DNA from: Clostridia bacterium | GTDB lineage: Bacteria > Bacillota > Clostridia > Oscillospirales > CAG-272 | Direction: 5' to 3' | Assembly (NCBI GenBank): GCA_017502915.1 | Contig: JAFVUB010000013.1 | Span: 1-57,683, forward strand | Length of the DNA stretch: 57,683 nucleotides | Position numbers and translations under genes: made by a program | Notes under the pieces: generated by a model | What the model was told of the DNA's origin: nothing | The model's database searches: none | What the model saw: only the letters and a program-made list of their open reading frames with translations | In this document: in pieces, positions 9,865 to 18,701 of the stretch | Layout: each line of letters opens with the position of its first letter | Position numbering within the stretch: position 1 is the first letter of the stretch

Positions 9865-10887
9865 ATGAAAGCAACTCTTGAAAAAGTGCGAGGAGGACTT
9901 GAGGCAACAGTCGTCATAGTTCACGACGACGGCGATCTTGCCACCTGCAAATTTTTGCTGTCCGAATACGAAAAAAACGGGCTTTCCGGTACGATTGCTA
10001 TGGTGGCGGATCGTATCATTAAGCTACCAAGCGATGAGCTTAACACCGAAGCGATCGCCGAATGGCGAGAGCTTCTTGATAGCGGAAGATTCTCGGTGTC
10101 CTGCCATTCACGAACACACGCCTTTTGGGGGCTGACCGACGAGGAGGAGGACGGACTGATAGACGACGGCGGCGAGGGCATTCCCTACCACCGTGAAGCA
10201 GGCAGGATAACGCGTGAAGTGCGCGACGCGGGCGAGCTTCTTCGTGCTGCTTTCCCGAGTCAGCGTGTACGCGCTTTCGTAAAGCCCGGCTTTGGCAAGC
10301 ATAAAAACGGAGTTCAGATCAGCGAAAAAGCATACGAAATCATCAAACGCCACTACGTCGCAATGCGCAATACGGGAGGGGGAGTTGAAAGCATTCCACC
10401 TAAAGATCCCTACAATATCCGCAGTTATATGGTGCGCGGCGGCGATAGCGCCGAAGATTGGATCTCTTATACCGAGACGGCAATTGCCGAGCACGGCATG
10501 ATCGTTTATCTTTTCCACAATATTAAGGATAAAGCATCAACACTAACGGTCGCAAAATCAGATGCTTGTATATTGTTTGCCCACCTCGGTAAACGCCTGA
10601 GCGAAGGAAAGATCCACGTAACGAGTCTCGACGAGGCGGCTCTCTACGGTGAGGAGCTCCGTGCGGCTAAGCTCTCGCTGGCTGAAGCTACCGATGCGGT
10701 TATTCTCTCTCTTGAGACAGGGCTCGATCCTGATGTTTACGACCTGCCGCTGACCGTCCGCATTGACGGTGCAGACGGCGAGCTTATCTCTGAAGACGGG
10801 CGCCCCATCGTAAAGCGAAACGGATCACACCTGGTTGACGTCAAGCCCGGCGAAAGGATCAGATTAATCCGATCTGCAATAAATTAA
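9865..10887 (+). CDS. NodB-type polysaccharide deacetylase-like protein
   Basis: A 340-residue protein with a NodB-homology fold. The metal-binding triad of the family is visible: an aspartate in HDDGD (D21/D22) and HSRTH (H81, H85). Family members remove acyl groups from polysaccharides or, in related branches, hydrolyse other amides. There is no signal peptide or membrane segment, unlike wall-acting peptidoglycan deacetylases, so the substrate may be cytosolic or the protein may act on an oligosaccharide. Residues beyond about 280 form a short beta-rich tail. AAAGGA lies 7 nt before the ATG. Monocistronic between its own promoter and terminator. Confidence 0.75.
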   Translation: MKATLEKVRGGLEATVVIVHDDGDLATCKFLLSEYEKNGLSGTIAMVADRIIKLPSDELNTEAIAEWRELLDSGRFSVSCHSRTHAFWGLTDEEEDGLIDDGGEGIPYHREAGRITREVRDAGELLRAAFPSQRVRAFVKPGFGKHKNGVQISEKAYEIIKRHYVAMRNTGGGVESIPPKDPYNIRSYMVRGGDSAEDWISYTETAIAEHGMIVYLFHNIKDKASTLTVAKSDACILFAHLGKRLSEGKIHVTSLDEAALYGEELRAAKLSLAEATDAVILSLETGLDPDVYDLPLTVRIDGADGELISEDGRPIVKRNGSHLVDVKPGERIRLIRSAIN

Positions 10888-10893
10888 CGTATT

Positions 10894-10924
10894 AAAAAGA
10901 GGCTGCCAATCAGCCTCTTTTTAC
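10894..10924 (+). terminator. Terminator after the deacetylase-like gene
   Basis: A 12-bp stem, AAAAAGAGGCTG (10894-10905) with 10911-10922, 5-nt loop, ending in a T-run. Its symmetric A/T flanks would also serve the convergent decarboxylase gene. Confidence 0.85.
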
Positions 10925-10970
10925 TATTGGCATAAGCGCTCCGATTTATCTCGGATATACTAAGCCGTAA

Positions 10971-12311
10971 CTATTTCTCCTTAACGACGCAAAACGAATC
11001 AAATCCGTATTTTTTGCAGGCGTCTATCACGCTTTGGTTAAACACCTCGCCGCTGACGATGAGTGAAACGGCAGGCGGACAGGAAACGCAGGACTTAGCA
11101 AGCACTCTGCCGAGCGCGTCGTCTGCCGACACGGTTTCGCTTTGAGAAAAGGTTGCCTCCCTCAGCGTCATTCTTTTTGCAGGGGTCTCGAACGACGTCC
11201 TTACGTCGGCTATCTCTCCCCTTCTCTCAAGTTTACAAATGACATCAAAAAGGACGGTCAGCTCCTCCTCTCCGTTCTCGGGGGACGGCATCAAAACCAC
11301 GAAGTCGTCGTCACAAAACTCACAAACGATCCCCTTTTTCATAAGCTCGTTTGAAAATTCCTCGCCGCGATATCCTATCCTTTTGGGACGGATGACTATT
11401 TTCATCGGTTCGCGAAGACCGCTTCGCTCGCAAATATCGAGATCAGCCGTGAACGACTCAACGCGATCGACGAAGTGCTGAAGTCTTTCGTGATAGCCAT
11501 TCGAAAGATATTCGTTTGCGCGGTCGAGCGACATAAGCGTCAGATAGGACGGGCTCGTTGAGCCGAAAATCGAAAGTGCCGACTTGGCGTTTTCCTTTAA
11601 GCTATTCGGAGCGTCCTTTGCGATATGCAGATACGCGCCCCCCGTCAGCACGGGGAGAGTCTTATGAGCCGAGTCACAGCACATCGTGGCTCCCAGCGAA
11701 ATGGGATGCATATCCTTTTTCAGAAACTTAAGATACGCGCCGTGGGCGTTATCGACCACAAGCATCGTTCCGTATCGACGGCAAACCTCTGACAGCGCCG
11801 CTATATCGCACATATTGCCAAGATAATCCGGGCTGGTTACGTATACGCAAAGCGGCGTCTGCTCTGCTTTTTCGAGCGTCTTTTCAAGTGCTTCGGCAGA
11901 TATCACACAAGAAAGATAACTCTCTCCCTTTTCGGGATAAAGCCAATCAACGTCGATATCATTCAGCGCGCACGCTGATATAAATGACGAATGAGCGTTT
12001 CTTGCCGCTATAACCCGATTACTTGCCGTTTCGGCGCACGTTTTAGCAAGATACAGCATTGCACGAATGACGTGAGACGAGCCCTCGGTTGAATAAAGGG
12101 TCGCTCCGCTCTCAAAGAGAGCGGTCGCGTTTTCTTCGCTCTCCCGAATGATCCCGCTCGCGTGATACAAGCTATCCGCGCCTGAGATCTCGGTTATATC
12201 AAAGCGTTCAAAGCCAAGCTGTTCTCTGCCCTTGTGCCCGGGCATATGAAGACGAAGCTTATTCTGTCTTGCATATTCCTCAACGAAGTCACAGATCGGA
12301 GTTTTCATCAT
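10971..12311 (-). CDS. PLP-dependent Orn/Lys/Arg decarboxylase family protein
   Basis: A 446-residue fold-type I PLP enzyme of the Firmicute arginine/lysine/ornithine decarboxylase group. It opens with the family signature LRLHMPGHKG (about 19-28), has DNAHGAY (187-193) and the cofactor lysine in SAHKTLP (K217), then a short C-terminal domain. It would convert arginine, lysine or ornithine to agmatine, cadaverine or putrescine; the substrate cannot be read from sequence. Its ATG (or the adjacent second ATG) overlaps the stop codon of the upstream SCIFF maturase gene by 4 nt, with GAGGA as ribosome binding site, so the two are translationally coupled. Agmatine would also feed the operon at 47-51.6 kb. 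Confidence 0.87.
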   Translation of the reverse strand: MMKTPICDFVEEYARQNKLRLHMPGHKGREQLGFERFDITEISGADSLYHASGIIRESEENATALFESGATLYSTEGSSHVIRAMLYLAKTCAETASNRVIAARNAHSSFISACALNDIDVDWLYPEKGESYLSCVISAEALEKTLEKAEQTPLCVYVTSPDYLGNMCDIAALSEVCRRYGTMLVVDNAHGAYLKFLKKDMHPISLGATMCCDSAHKTLPVLTGGAYLHIAKDAPNSLKENAKSALSIFGSTSPSYLTLMSLDRANEYLSNGYHERLQHFVDRVESFTADLDICERSGLREPMKIVIRPKRIGYRGEEFSNELMKKGIVCEFCDDDFVVLMPSPENGEEELTVLFDVICKLERRGEIADVRTSFETPAKRMTLREATFSQSETVSADDALGRVLAKSCVSCPPAVSLIVSGEVFNQSVIDACKKYGFDSFCVVKEK

Positions 12312-13678
12312 TCCTCAAGCGCCTTGGCAACGGCAACCATTATGGCACACTCCATTCTCTTTCTGAAAAGACGGCAACCGTATTCGTAAACGCCGCGAAC
12401 GCTTCCCGTCGCGTGGTATGCGTTAGCGGCACAACCGCCCGAGCAGTAAAGCTTTGCCCAGCAATCCTTACAATCGGGGCGAGCGTACACGTTACACGAG
12501 GCAAACTCCTCCTGCGCGCCCTTGTTCGTAACTCCGTTATAAATATCGCCGAGCTTATATTTATCCTCACCGACGAACTGATGGCATGGATAAAGATCTC
12601 CCCACGGAGTGACAGCCATATACTCTGTTCCTGAGCCGCAGCCCGAGATCCTCTTATAAATACACGGTCCGCTCTTGAGGTCTATCATATAGTGATAGAA
12701 GGTGAAATCCTTATTCTCCTTGTGCTTTTCGATCATAAGAGCGGCAAGGTCCTCGTACTGCTTGCAGACGATCGGGAAATCCTCCTCTGTCAGCTCCTCG
12801 GCATCTCCCTTGGCACAAACGACCGGCTCCATACTTAGCTCGTTGAAGCCAAGGTCGAGCATGACCTTGATGTCCTCTAAAAAGTCGGGGTTGGAGTGAG
12901 TAAAGGTGCCGCGCATATAATAATTCTTACCGCCGCGCTTATCGACCAGCTCTTGAAACTTGGGAACTATCCGCTCCCAGCTTCCCTTACCCGCGTAGTC
13001 AACTCTGTACTTATCGTGGATCTCTTTTCTTCCGTCGAGCGACAGAACGACGTTGGACATCTCGCGGTTTGCAAAGTCAATAACGTCATCGTCGATAAGG
13101 ACTCCGTTAGTCGTTAGCGTGAAGCGGAAGTTCTTGTTATGCTTCTTTTCAAGCTCACGTGCGTATGCGACGAGATCCTTTATCATTCCGAAATTCATAA
13201 GCGGCTCGCCGCCGAAGAAATCGACCTCAAGATTATGTCTCGTTCCCGAGTTCTCAACCAAGAAATCAAGAGCGCGTTTGCCGACCTCAAGCGACATTAT
13301 CGCCCTCTCGCCGTGGTACTTACCCTGCGAGGCGAAGCAATAAGAGCAGTTGAGGTTGCAGGTGTGCGCAACGTGGAGACAGAGCGCCTTGATGACTCCT
13401 GCCGTTTTCTGCTTGAGCTTATCAGCCATTCCCTCAAAGGTATCTGGCGTGAAAAGCTCCCCGCTTTCTTTAAGCGCCGAGACCTGGTCGTAGCACTCCT
13501 TTATCTCTTGCTCGCCGACCTCGGGATATTTTTGCGAGATCTGCGAAAGGAGCTGATCCTCACTTTGCTTTTCAAATTCCGAGATTATATCGTACGTAAC
13601 GTCATCAACGACGTGAACCCCACCCGAGCAGGTATCCAGCACGATATTGTATCCGTTTAATTTATACTGATGTACCAT
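12308..13678 (-). CDS. scfB: SCIFF radical SAM maturase (thioether-forming)
   Basis: A 456-residue radical SAM enzyme that installs Cys-to-Thr thioether bonds in the SCIFF peptide. Residues 1-90 form a RiPP-recognition-like domain; the radical SAM core carries CNLNCSYC (C107, C111, C114 bind the SAM cluster) and GGEPL; a SPASM region binds auxiliary clusters (CGSGTEYM, then PDCKDCWAKLYCSGGC). These match the SCIFF maturase family closely. The start at 13678 (MVHQYKLNGYN) is preceded by CGGAGATAGAA; upstream in-frame codons run into a terminator-like hairpin. It is separated from the peptide gene by that hairpin and overlaps the decarboxylase gene downstream. Confidence 0.95.
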   Translation of the reverse strand: MVHQYKLNGYNIVLDTCSGGVHVVDDVTYDIISEFEKQSEDQLLSQISQKYPEVGEQEIKECYDQVSALKESGELFTPDTFEGMADKLKQKTAGVIKALCLHVAHTCNLNCSYCFASQGKYHGERAIMSLEVGKRALDFLVENSGTRHNLEVDFFGGEPLMNFGMIKDLVAYARELEKKHNKNFRFTLTTNGVLIDDDVIDFANREMSNVVLSLDGRKEIHDKYRVDYAGKGSWERIVPKFQELVDKRGGKNYYMRGTFTHSNPDFLEDIKVMLDLGFNELSMEPVVCAKGDAEELTEEDFPIVCKQYEDLAALMIEKHKENKDFTFYHYMIDLKSGPCIYKRISGCGSGTEYMAVTPWGDLYPCHQFVGEDKYKLGDIYNGVTNKGAQEEFASCNVYARPDCKDCWAKLYCSGGCAANAYHATGSVRGVYEYGCRLFRKRMECAIMVAVAKALEE

Positions 13679-13709
13679 TTCTATCTCCGTATCTAATATT
13701 GAAGCAATC

Positions 13710-13741
13710 AAAAGGGCTGTTTGGTATCAAACAGCCCTTTT
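13710..13741 (-). terminator. Attenuator-like hairpin between the SCIFF peptide gene and its maturase gene
   Basis: A perfect 14-bp stem (13710-13723 with 13728-13741), 4-nt loop, with only a short U-run (TTTTGATTG) on the minus strand. It would let most transcripts stop after the small peptide gene and some read into scfB, giving more peptide than enzyme. Confidence 0.75.
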
Positions 13742-13754
13742 ATGTGCGGATTAA

Positions 13755-13901
13755 TTATTTGTTGTTGTTTTCGCACTGTTGGTTGGCGATACCGCAGCTC
13801 GTCTTGCAAGCGCTCTGGCAAGAGGTCTGGCACTCACCGCAGCCGCCGTTCTTTGCGCTCTCGCAAAGGTTTGCAGTCTTGATAGTCTTGATATGTTCCA
13901 T
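13755..13901 (-). CDS. scfA: SCIFF precursor peptide (six cysteines in forty-five residues)
   Basis: A 48-residue peptide starting MEHIKTIKTANL with the near-invariant core CGECQTSCQSACKTSC and a final NQQC. Cysteines are at 13, 21, 24, 28, 32, 36 and 43; the core six match the family, and C13 is set further toward the N-terminus than the extra cysteine I recall in relatives. It is the substrate of the radical SAM maturase encoded next. The family is nearly universal in Clostridia, and its biological role is still not established. GGAGGAACGTGAA precedes the ATG, and a promoter lies at 13937-13965. Confidence 0.95.
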   Translation of the reverse strand: MEHIKTIKTANLCESAKNGGCGECQTSCQSACKTSCGIANQQCENNNK

Positions 13902-13936
13902 TTCACGTTCCTCCGAAATATCATTCAGTTGAAAAA

Positions 13937-13965
13937 AGTATAACACATTTTTTGCGCAAAGTCAA
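13937..13965 (-). promoter_or_regulatory. Promoter of the SCIFF operon
   Basis: Minus-strand TTGACT (13960-13965), 17-nt spacer, TATACT (13937-13942), about 36 nt upstream of the peptide start. Confidence 0.8.
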
Positions 13966-14013
13966 TACAAATGTTCTAAATATCGACTTAATATTTTGAA
14001 AAACCAGTGTTTT

Positions 14014-14343
14014 TTATCTGTAATAAACGTAATACACGATTATCGTGCGCTCGACCCCGCCGTGGGCGTTGTCGGGTCCGCTTATTATAACTCCGTCCTT
14101 GGAAAGCAGCTCGGAGGCGTTCAGCGTCTCGATATTTGTTCTGAAAAGAATGTCCTGCGAAGCAAACACGATAAGCTCTCCGTCGCGAAGAGCCAACGCG
14201 CCCTGACGACCTATGACCTCGTCAACGTCTCCGATCCTCTCGGTGACGTATTTAACGTGATGTCCGACGATCTTCTCCGCCATCTCACGCTTGAACTTCA
14301 AGCTGTTTGGATTTTTGCTCGGTCTTTTCAAAAACTTAAACAT
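14014..14343 (-). CDS. Unknown 109-residue protein at the end of the glycogen operon
   Basis: I do not recognise this family. The start at 14343 (MFKFLKRPSKN) overlaps the end of the upstream amylase gene by 8 nt (stop at 14336-14338), with CGGAGATA upstream, so it is translated as the last gene of the glycogen operon. The protein is basic at the N-terminus, then alternates short beta-type stretches (HHVKYVT, ELIVFASQDILFRT, VERTIIVYYVYY) with acidic turns, giving the look of a small all-beta or alpha/beta domain; no signal peptide or membrane segment. No terminator is clear before the SCIFF promoter. Confidence 0.75.
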   Translation of the reverse strand: MFKFLKRPSKNPNSLKFKREMAEKIVGHHVKYVTERIGDVDEVIGRQGALALRDGELIVFASQDILFRTNIETLNASELLSKDGVIISGPDNAHGGVERTIIVYYVYYR

Positions 14344-16216
14344 TATCTCCGATCCTTTCCAGAACAAAAACACTGTCGGTCGACAGCTCTATCGCGCCTT
14401 CAAGCGTCTGACGGCTGAAAAAGTCGCGATAAGCTCCGTCAAGCTCAAACTTTCTGAATTCGCCTCGGTTGACGGCAATTATCACGCGGTCGTTTCCCTT
14501 TTTACGCTCGTAAACGATATGCTTCGAGCCGTGAGACAGTACGCGGAAATCCCCCGAGCTGAACGCCTCGTGATCCCGACGAAGCCGTCCCAAAGCTCGG
14601 TAATGCTCGGTCAGCTCGGCGTTCTCACGCCCCCACGGGAAGGGCAAGCGGCAAAACGGATCGTGATATCCTTCAACGCCCGCCTCGTCTCCATAATAAA
14701 GCGACGGTATTCCGTATACCGTATACTGTATCACCGATGCCATTTTAAGGCGCTCTACAGCCTTCTTCTTTTCATCTTCGGTCATACGAAGCACGGCAAG
14801 GGTTGCGTTATCGTAAGAGAAGTCGGGCTTGCCGCCCAGAACGGTGATTATTCGCTCGGTATCGTGCGTTCCGATGATATTCATAAGGCAGTCGCAGACC
14901 TGACGCGGATAGGTTCCGTAAAGTCCGACTAAGACGTCATAAAGCCGTCCCGCGTCTCCGTCCTTAACAAAAGCAACGATTCCGTTTCGCAAAGGATAGT
15001 TCATAACGCTATCAAGCTGACCGCCGCGCAGATAACGACGACGGCTGCCGTACGACACCTTCTCGGCGGCATTTTCCCAAACCTCTCCGATTATCGCGGC
15101 ATCGGGAGAGGCTGCCTTGACGGTTTCCCTGAGTTCATCAAGAAATTCGTCGCAAAGCTCGTCGGCAACGTCAAGACGCCAACCGCTGACGCCCATTTTT
15201 ATATAACGGTCGGCAACGCCGCCCGGCGCGGTAAAGAAATGCCTGCACTTTGGATTATCGTTATTCAGCCTCGGCATGATCTTGATGCCCCACCAGCACT
15301 CGTACTCGTCCGGTCTCGATTTCCATTTATACCAATCGTTGTACGGCGAATCCTCGTTATTATATGCCCCCTCGCCGTAGCGATCAAAGCGGTCAAAATA
15401 ACGGCTATCGTCTCCCGTGTGGTTAAAAACTCCGTCGAGAATGACGCGGATACCAATCGCTTTCGCCTTTTTAAGCAGCGCCTTGAACGCCGCCTCTCCG
15501 CCGAATCCTTCGTCTATTTTTAAGTAATCACCAATGTCGTATTTATGGTTTGATCGCGCCTCAAAAATCGGGTTAAGGTAGAGTACCGTTACCCCCAGGG
15601 AAGCAAGGTACGGCAGCTTTTCCGCAACACCCCAAAGGTTTCCGCCGAAGAAAACGTTGTTTTCAACATGCGAGCCGGCTCGCTCACCGTACTGCGGTAC
15701 GCCGTTTTCCCAATCGGGGTCTATCACGCTGTCCTCGCGGTACGCGACCTTTCCCTTTCCCTTGCAAAAGCGGTCGACAAAGACCTGATACATAACGCCA
15801 TCGCCCAACCACTCAGGCGTTGTGAAATCGGCTGTGTGGACCAGCATAGTAAACCGAGCGCAATCGTTATTGGTCAGCTCGAAATCCACGTTGTTATACG
15901 GCGTTGTGAAATACGCTCCGTATCCGTTCGGGAAAACGTAGGTATAAAACAGCAGTCCGTCTCCGTCGAGCAGCTCAGACGGGCAAAAGGTCAGCTCGTA
16001 TACGTCGTTGACCGCGTCGGTCGAAACAAACTCAAAGTCAAGATCACGATCCTCAGCCTCGTCCGGGCGTATTCTCATTATAGGGCAAGACGCACCCAAA
16101 CGGCGCGGAACCGTGAGTCTGAAGGTCACAAAAGCATCAGAAGAAAACGCACCGCACAGCGATACGTTTTCTTCATTGATGAATTTTTCTATCTTAGGGT
16201 AAAGGCTTTTTTCCAT
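14336..16216 (-). CDS. GH13 alpha-amylase family enzyme (neopullulanase/maltodextrinase-like)
   Basis: A 626-residue intracellular glycoside hydrolase. An N-terminal beta domain (about 1-125) precedes the catalytic barrel. GH13 motifs are all present: DGVFNHTG (region I), GWRLDVADE with the nucleophile aspartate (II), IIGEVWEN with the acid/base glutamate (III), and IGTHDTER (IV); the wider layout matches neopullulanase, cyclomaltodextrinase and maltogenic amylase relatives. No signal peptide is present, so it likely trims maltodextrins or glycogen branches in the cytosol. It overlaps the glgP stop codon by one base (TAATG) and is followed by the 109-residue gene. Confidence 0.9.
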   Translation of the reverse strand: MEKSLYPKIEKFINEENVSLCGAFSSDAFVTFRLTVPRRLGASCPIMRIRPDEAEDRDLDFEFVSTDAVNDVYELTFCPSELLDGDGLLFYTYVFPNGYGAYFTTPYNNVDFELTNNDCARFTMLVHTADFTTPEWLGDGVMYQVFVDRFCKGKGKVAYREDSVIDPDWENGVPQYGERAGSHVENNVFFGGNLWGVAEKLPYLASLGVTVLYLNPIFEARSNHKYDIGDYLKIDEGFGGEAAFKALLKKAKAIGIRVILDGVFNHTGDDSRYFDRFDRYGEGAYNNEDSPYNDWYKWKSRPDEYECWWGIKIMPRLNNDNPKCRHFFTAPGGVADRYIKMGVSGWRLDVADELCDEFLDELRETVKAASPDAAIIGEVWENAAEKVSYGSRRRYLRGGQLDSVMNYPLRNGIVAFVKDGDAGRLYDVLVGLYGTYPRQVCDCLMNIIGTHDTERIITVLGGKPDFSYDNATLAVLRMTEDEKKKAVERLKMASVIQYTVYGIPSLYYGDEAGVEGYHDPFCRLPFPWGRENAELTEHYRALGRLRRDHEAFSSGDFRVLSHGSKHIVYERKKGNDRVIIAVNRGEFRKFELDGAYRDFFSRQTLEGAIELSTDSVFVLERIGDNV

Positions 16217-18657
16217 TATTTCTTCGAGTCAAGCGTTACCGGCTTGATGCCCCAGATATTCTCTGCATAGTCGCGAATACTGCGGTCGGCGGCGAAGAAG
16301 CCCGATGAACCGATGTTTATGAGCGACTTGCGGCTCCAGCCGCGACGGTCACGGTAATCCTCCGTCATAGCCTTGTGCGTCATGCTGTACGACTCAAAGT
16401 CTGCCAGGCACATATACGGATCGGGAACGCCCGAGCCGGACATAAGATAAGAGGCGATCGACGAGAAGGACTGTCCAGCAAAGCCGGTGTTAAGATAGTT
16501 TACGATCTTTGCAAGTCTTTCATTTCTTGCACAGTAGAGCGCCGAGTTATATCCGTTGAGCCACAGCTCGTCGACCTCGTTACAGGTGAGACCGAAGATA
16601 TACATATTCTCTTCACCCGCCGCGGCAAGCATCTCAACGTTTGCGCCGTCAAGCGTTCCGATCGTCAGCGCTCCGTTCATCATGAACTTCATGCAGCCCG
16701 TTCCGCTCGCCTCCTTACCGGCAAGCGAGATCTGCTGCGAGATCTCGGCGGCAGGAATAAGCGCCTCTGCCATACTTACGTTGTAATCCTCGAGGAACAC
16801 GACGCGCAGCTTTTCGCGGATTCTGGGATTCTGCTCGATATCCTTGCTGATATGCCAAAGCAGACGAATTATCTCCTTTGCCATATAATATCCTGCGGCG
16901 GCTTTAGCACCGAAAATATAGGTCTGGGGATAAATATCAAGGTCGGGGTTCTCCTTCAGATCAAGGTACAAACCAACGATATTGAGAGCGTTGAGAAGCT
17001 GTCTCTTATACTCGTGGAGTCTCTTAACCTGAACGTCGAATATCGAATGAGTATCAAGAACTATGCCGGTTCTCTGGCGGAGCTTTTCTGCGAAGTTCCC
17101 TTTTCTCTCGTGCTTTATCTTACGGAGCTGCTCAAGAACGGCATCGTCGTCCTTATACTCAAGCAGCTTTGCAAGCTCCTCGGGATTCTTGCGGTAACCG
17201 TCTCCGATAGTTTCGTCAAGCAGTCCGGCAAGACCGGGGTTGGAATAACAGAGCCAACGGCGGTGCGCGATTCCGTTCGTAACGTTGGTGAACTTATCGG
17301 GCGTCATACGGTAGAAATCCTTGAAAACGGTGTCCTTCAGGATCTGCGAGTGCAGCTTGGAAACTCCATTTACGGTGTGAGAGGCAATGACCGAAAGGTT
17401 TGCCATTCTTACCTGACCGTGGCCCAGAACTGCCATCTTCGAGATGCGGTCCCAGTTTCCGGGGAAGGCATCCCACGCCTCCTTGCAAAAGCGCTCGTTG
17501 ATCTCGTGAATGATCATATAGATACGCGGCAATCTCAAGCGGAAGAGATCTTCGTTCCAGGTCTCAAGAGCCTCGGGCATAACCGTATGGTTAGTGTAAG
17601 AAACTATTCTTGTCACAAAATCCCAAGCGCGATCCCAATCGAAGAAATACTCGTCTATGAGTATTCTCATAAGCTCGGGCACGCAGAGTGCCGGGTGAGT
17701 ATCGTTCGTGTGGATCGCGACCTTTTCTGGCAGATTATCAATAGTTCCGTAAACCGCCATATGGTCGCGTATTATACTCTGAACCGATGCCGAGACCAGG
17801 AAATACTGCTGGGTCAAGCGAAGCATCTTCCCCTCGTAATGGTTATCCGAGGGGTAAAGCACCTTCGAGATTATCTCTGCATTGGTGCTTTCCTCGAGAG
17901 CCTTGGTATACTGACCCTGCGTGAAAAGACCCATGTTGAAGTTTTTAATATCGCGAGCCTTCCAAAGACGAAGCTGACCGACTGCCGAGCTATCGGCTCC
18001 CGATATCATCATATCGTAAGGCACTGCCTCGATAATCTCTTCACCTTCGTAAAATATCTCACAGCGACCTTCAGAGTTCCAGTTTTCTCTGACACGACCG
18101 CCAAGACGAACGTTAAAGGTTCTGTCGGTTCTGGGGGTCAGCCACACCTCGCCTCCCGGAAGCCAAACGTCGGGAAGCTCTACTTGAATACCGTCAACGA
18201 TCTTCTGCTTGAAAAGACCGTAATCGTAACAGATCGAAAAGCCGATGGACGGATAATCAAGCGAGGCAAGCGAATCCATATAGCAGGCGGCAAGACGGCC
18301 GAGACCGCCGTTACCGAGACCCGCATCCGGCTCACATTCGTAAAGATCCTCAAGATCGAATCCAAGCTCTGCAAGAGCCTCTTTATAGCTTTCGGTCAGA
18401 CCGAGATTGCAAAGATTGGTCTTCAGCGATCGGCCCAGCAGAAATTCCATACACATATAGTATATGCGCTTTGCGCCCTCTTCGTTAACCTTGTTACGGA
18501 AGGCGGTTCGCTTTTCGCTGAGCATATCGCGAATGGTCATGGCGGTTGCCTTATAGACCTGCTCTCTTGAGGCATCAGCCGGGGTACAACCGAGCTTGCG
18601 TGACAGCTTTGTCACAATGTTTTCTTTAATGTCCTTCTTGGTAGGGGTGTAGTTCAT
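16216..18657 (-). CDS. glgP: Glycogen/maltodextrin phosphorylase
   Basis: An 813-residue GT35 enzyme releasing glucose-1-phosphate from alpha-1,4-glucan ends with phosphate. Recognisable stretches include the GLGNGGLGRLAACYMDS substrate region and the PLP-lysine motif SGTGCMKFMMNGALT then GTLDGANVE. The start at 18657 (MNYTPTKKDI) gives the usual family length; a longer frame reading back into glgA is unlikely. An AAAGGA sits 12 nt before the ATG. In this operon the enzyme counterbalances the synthetic genes upstream. Confidence 0.96.
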   Translation of the reverse strand: MNYTPTKKDIKENIVTKLSRKLGCTPADASREQVYKATAMTIRDMLSEKRTAFRNKVNEEGAKRIYYMCMEFLLGRSLKTNLCNLGLTESYKEALAELGFDLEDLYECEPDAGLGNGGLGRLAACYMDSLASLDYPSIGFSICYDYGLFKQKIVDGIQVELPDVWLPGGEVWLTPRTDRTFNVRLGGRVRENWNSEGRCEIFYEGEEIIEAVPYDMMISGADSSAVGQLRLWKARDIKNFNMGLFTQGQYTKALEESTNAEIISKVLYPSDNHYEGKMLRLTQQYFLVSASVQSIIRDHMAVYGTIDNLPEKVAIHTNDTHPALCVPELMRILIDEYFFDWDRAWDFVTRIVSYTNHTVMPEALETWNEDLFRLRLPRIYMIIHEINERFCKEAWDAFPGNWDRISKMAVLGHGQVRMANLSVIASHTVNGVSKLHSQILKDTVFKDFYRMTPDKFTNVTNGIAHRRWLCYSNPGLAGLLDETIGDGYRKNPEELAKLLEYKDDDAVLEQLRKIKHERKGNFAEKLRQRTGIVLDTHSIFDVQVKRLHEYKRQLLNALNIVGLYLDLKENPDLDIYPQTYIFGAKAAAGYYMAKEIIRLLWHISKDIEQNPRIREKLRVVFLEDYNVSMAEALIPAAEISQQISLAGKEASGTGCMKFMMNGALTIGTLDGANVEMLAAAGEENMYIFGLTCNEVDELWLNGYNSALYCARNERLAKIVNYLNTGFAGQSFSSIASYLMSGSGVPDPYMCLADFESYSMTHKAMTEDYRDRRGWSRKSLINIGSSGFFAADRSIRDYAENIWGIKPVTLDSKK

Positions 18658-18701
18658 TGCTTTTGTCAATCCTTTTAAATATAATGATGCTATATTGATT
18701 C

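Noticed and set aside
12340..12570. Small minus-strand frame inside the SCIFF maturase gene
   Set aside because: It is in a different frame within a clear SPASM domain coding region and has no start signal.
16375..18570. Long open frame on the plus strand opposite glgP (about 731 codons)
   Set aside because: It is exactly antisense to a clear glycogen phosphorylase gene, has no ribosome binding site, and its protein resembles nothing known. Codon structure of glgP explains the openness.
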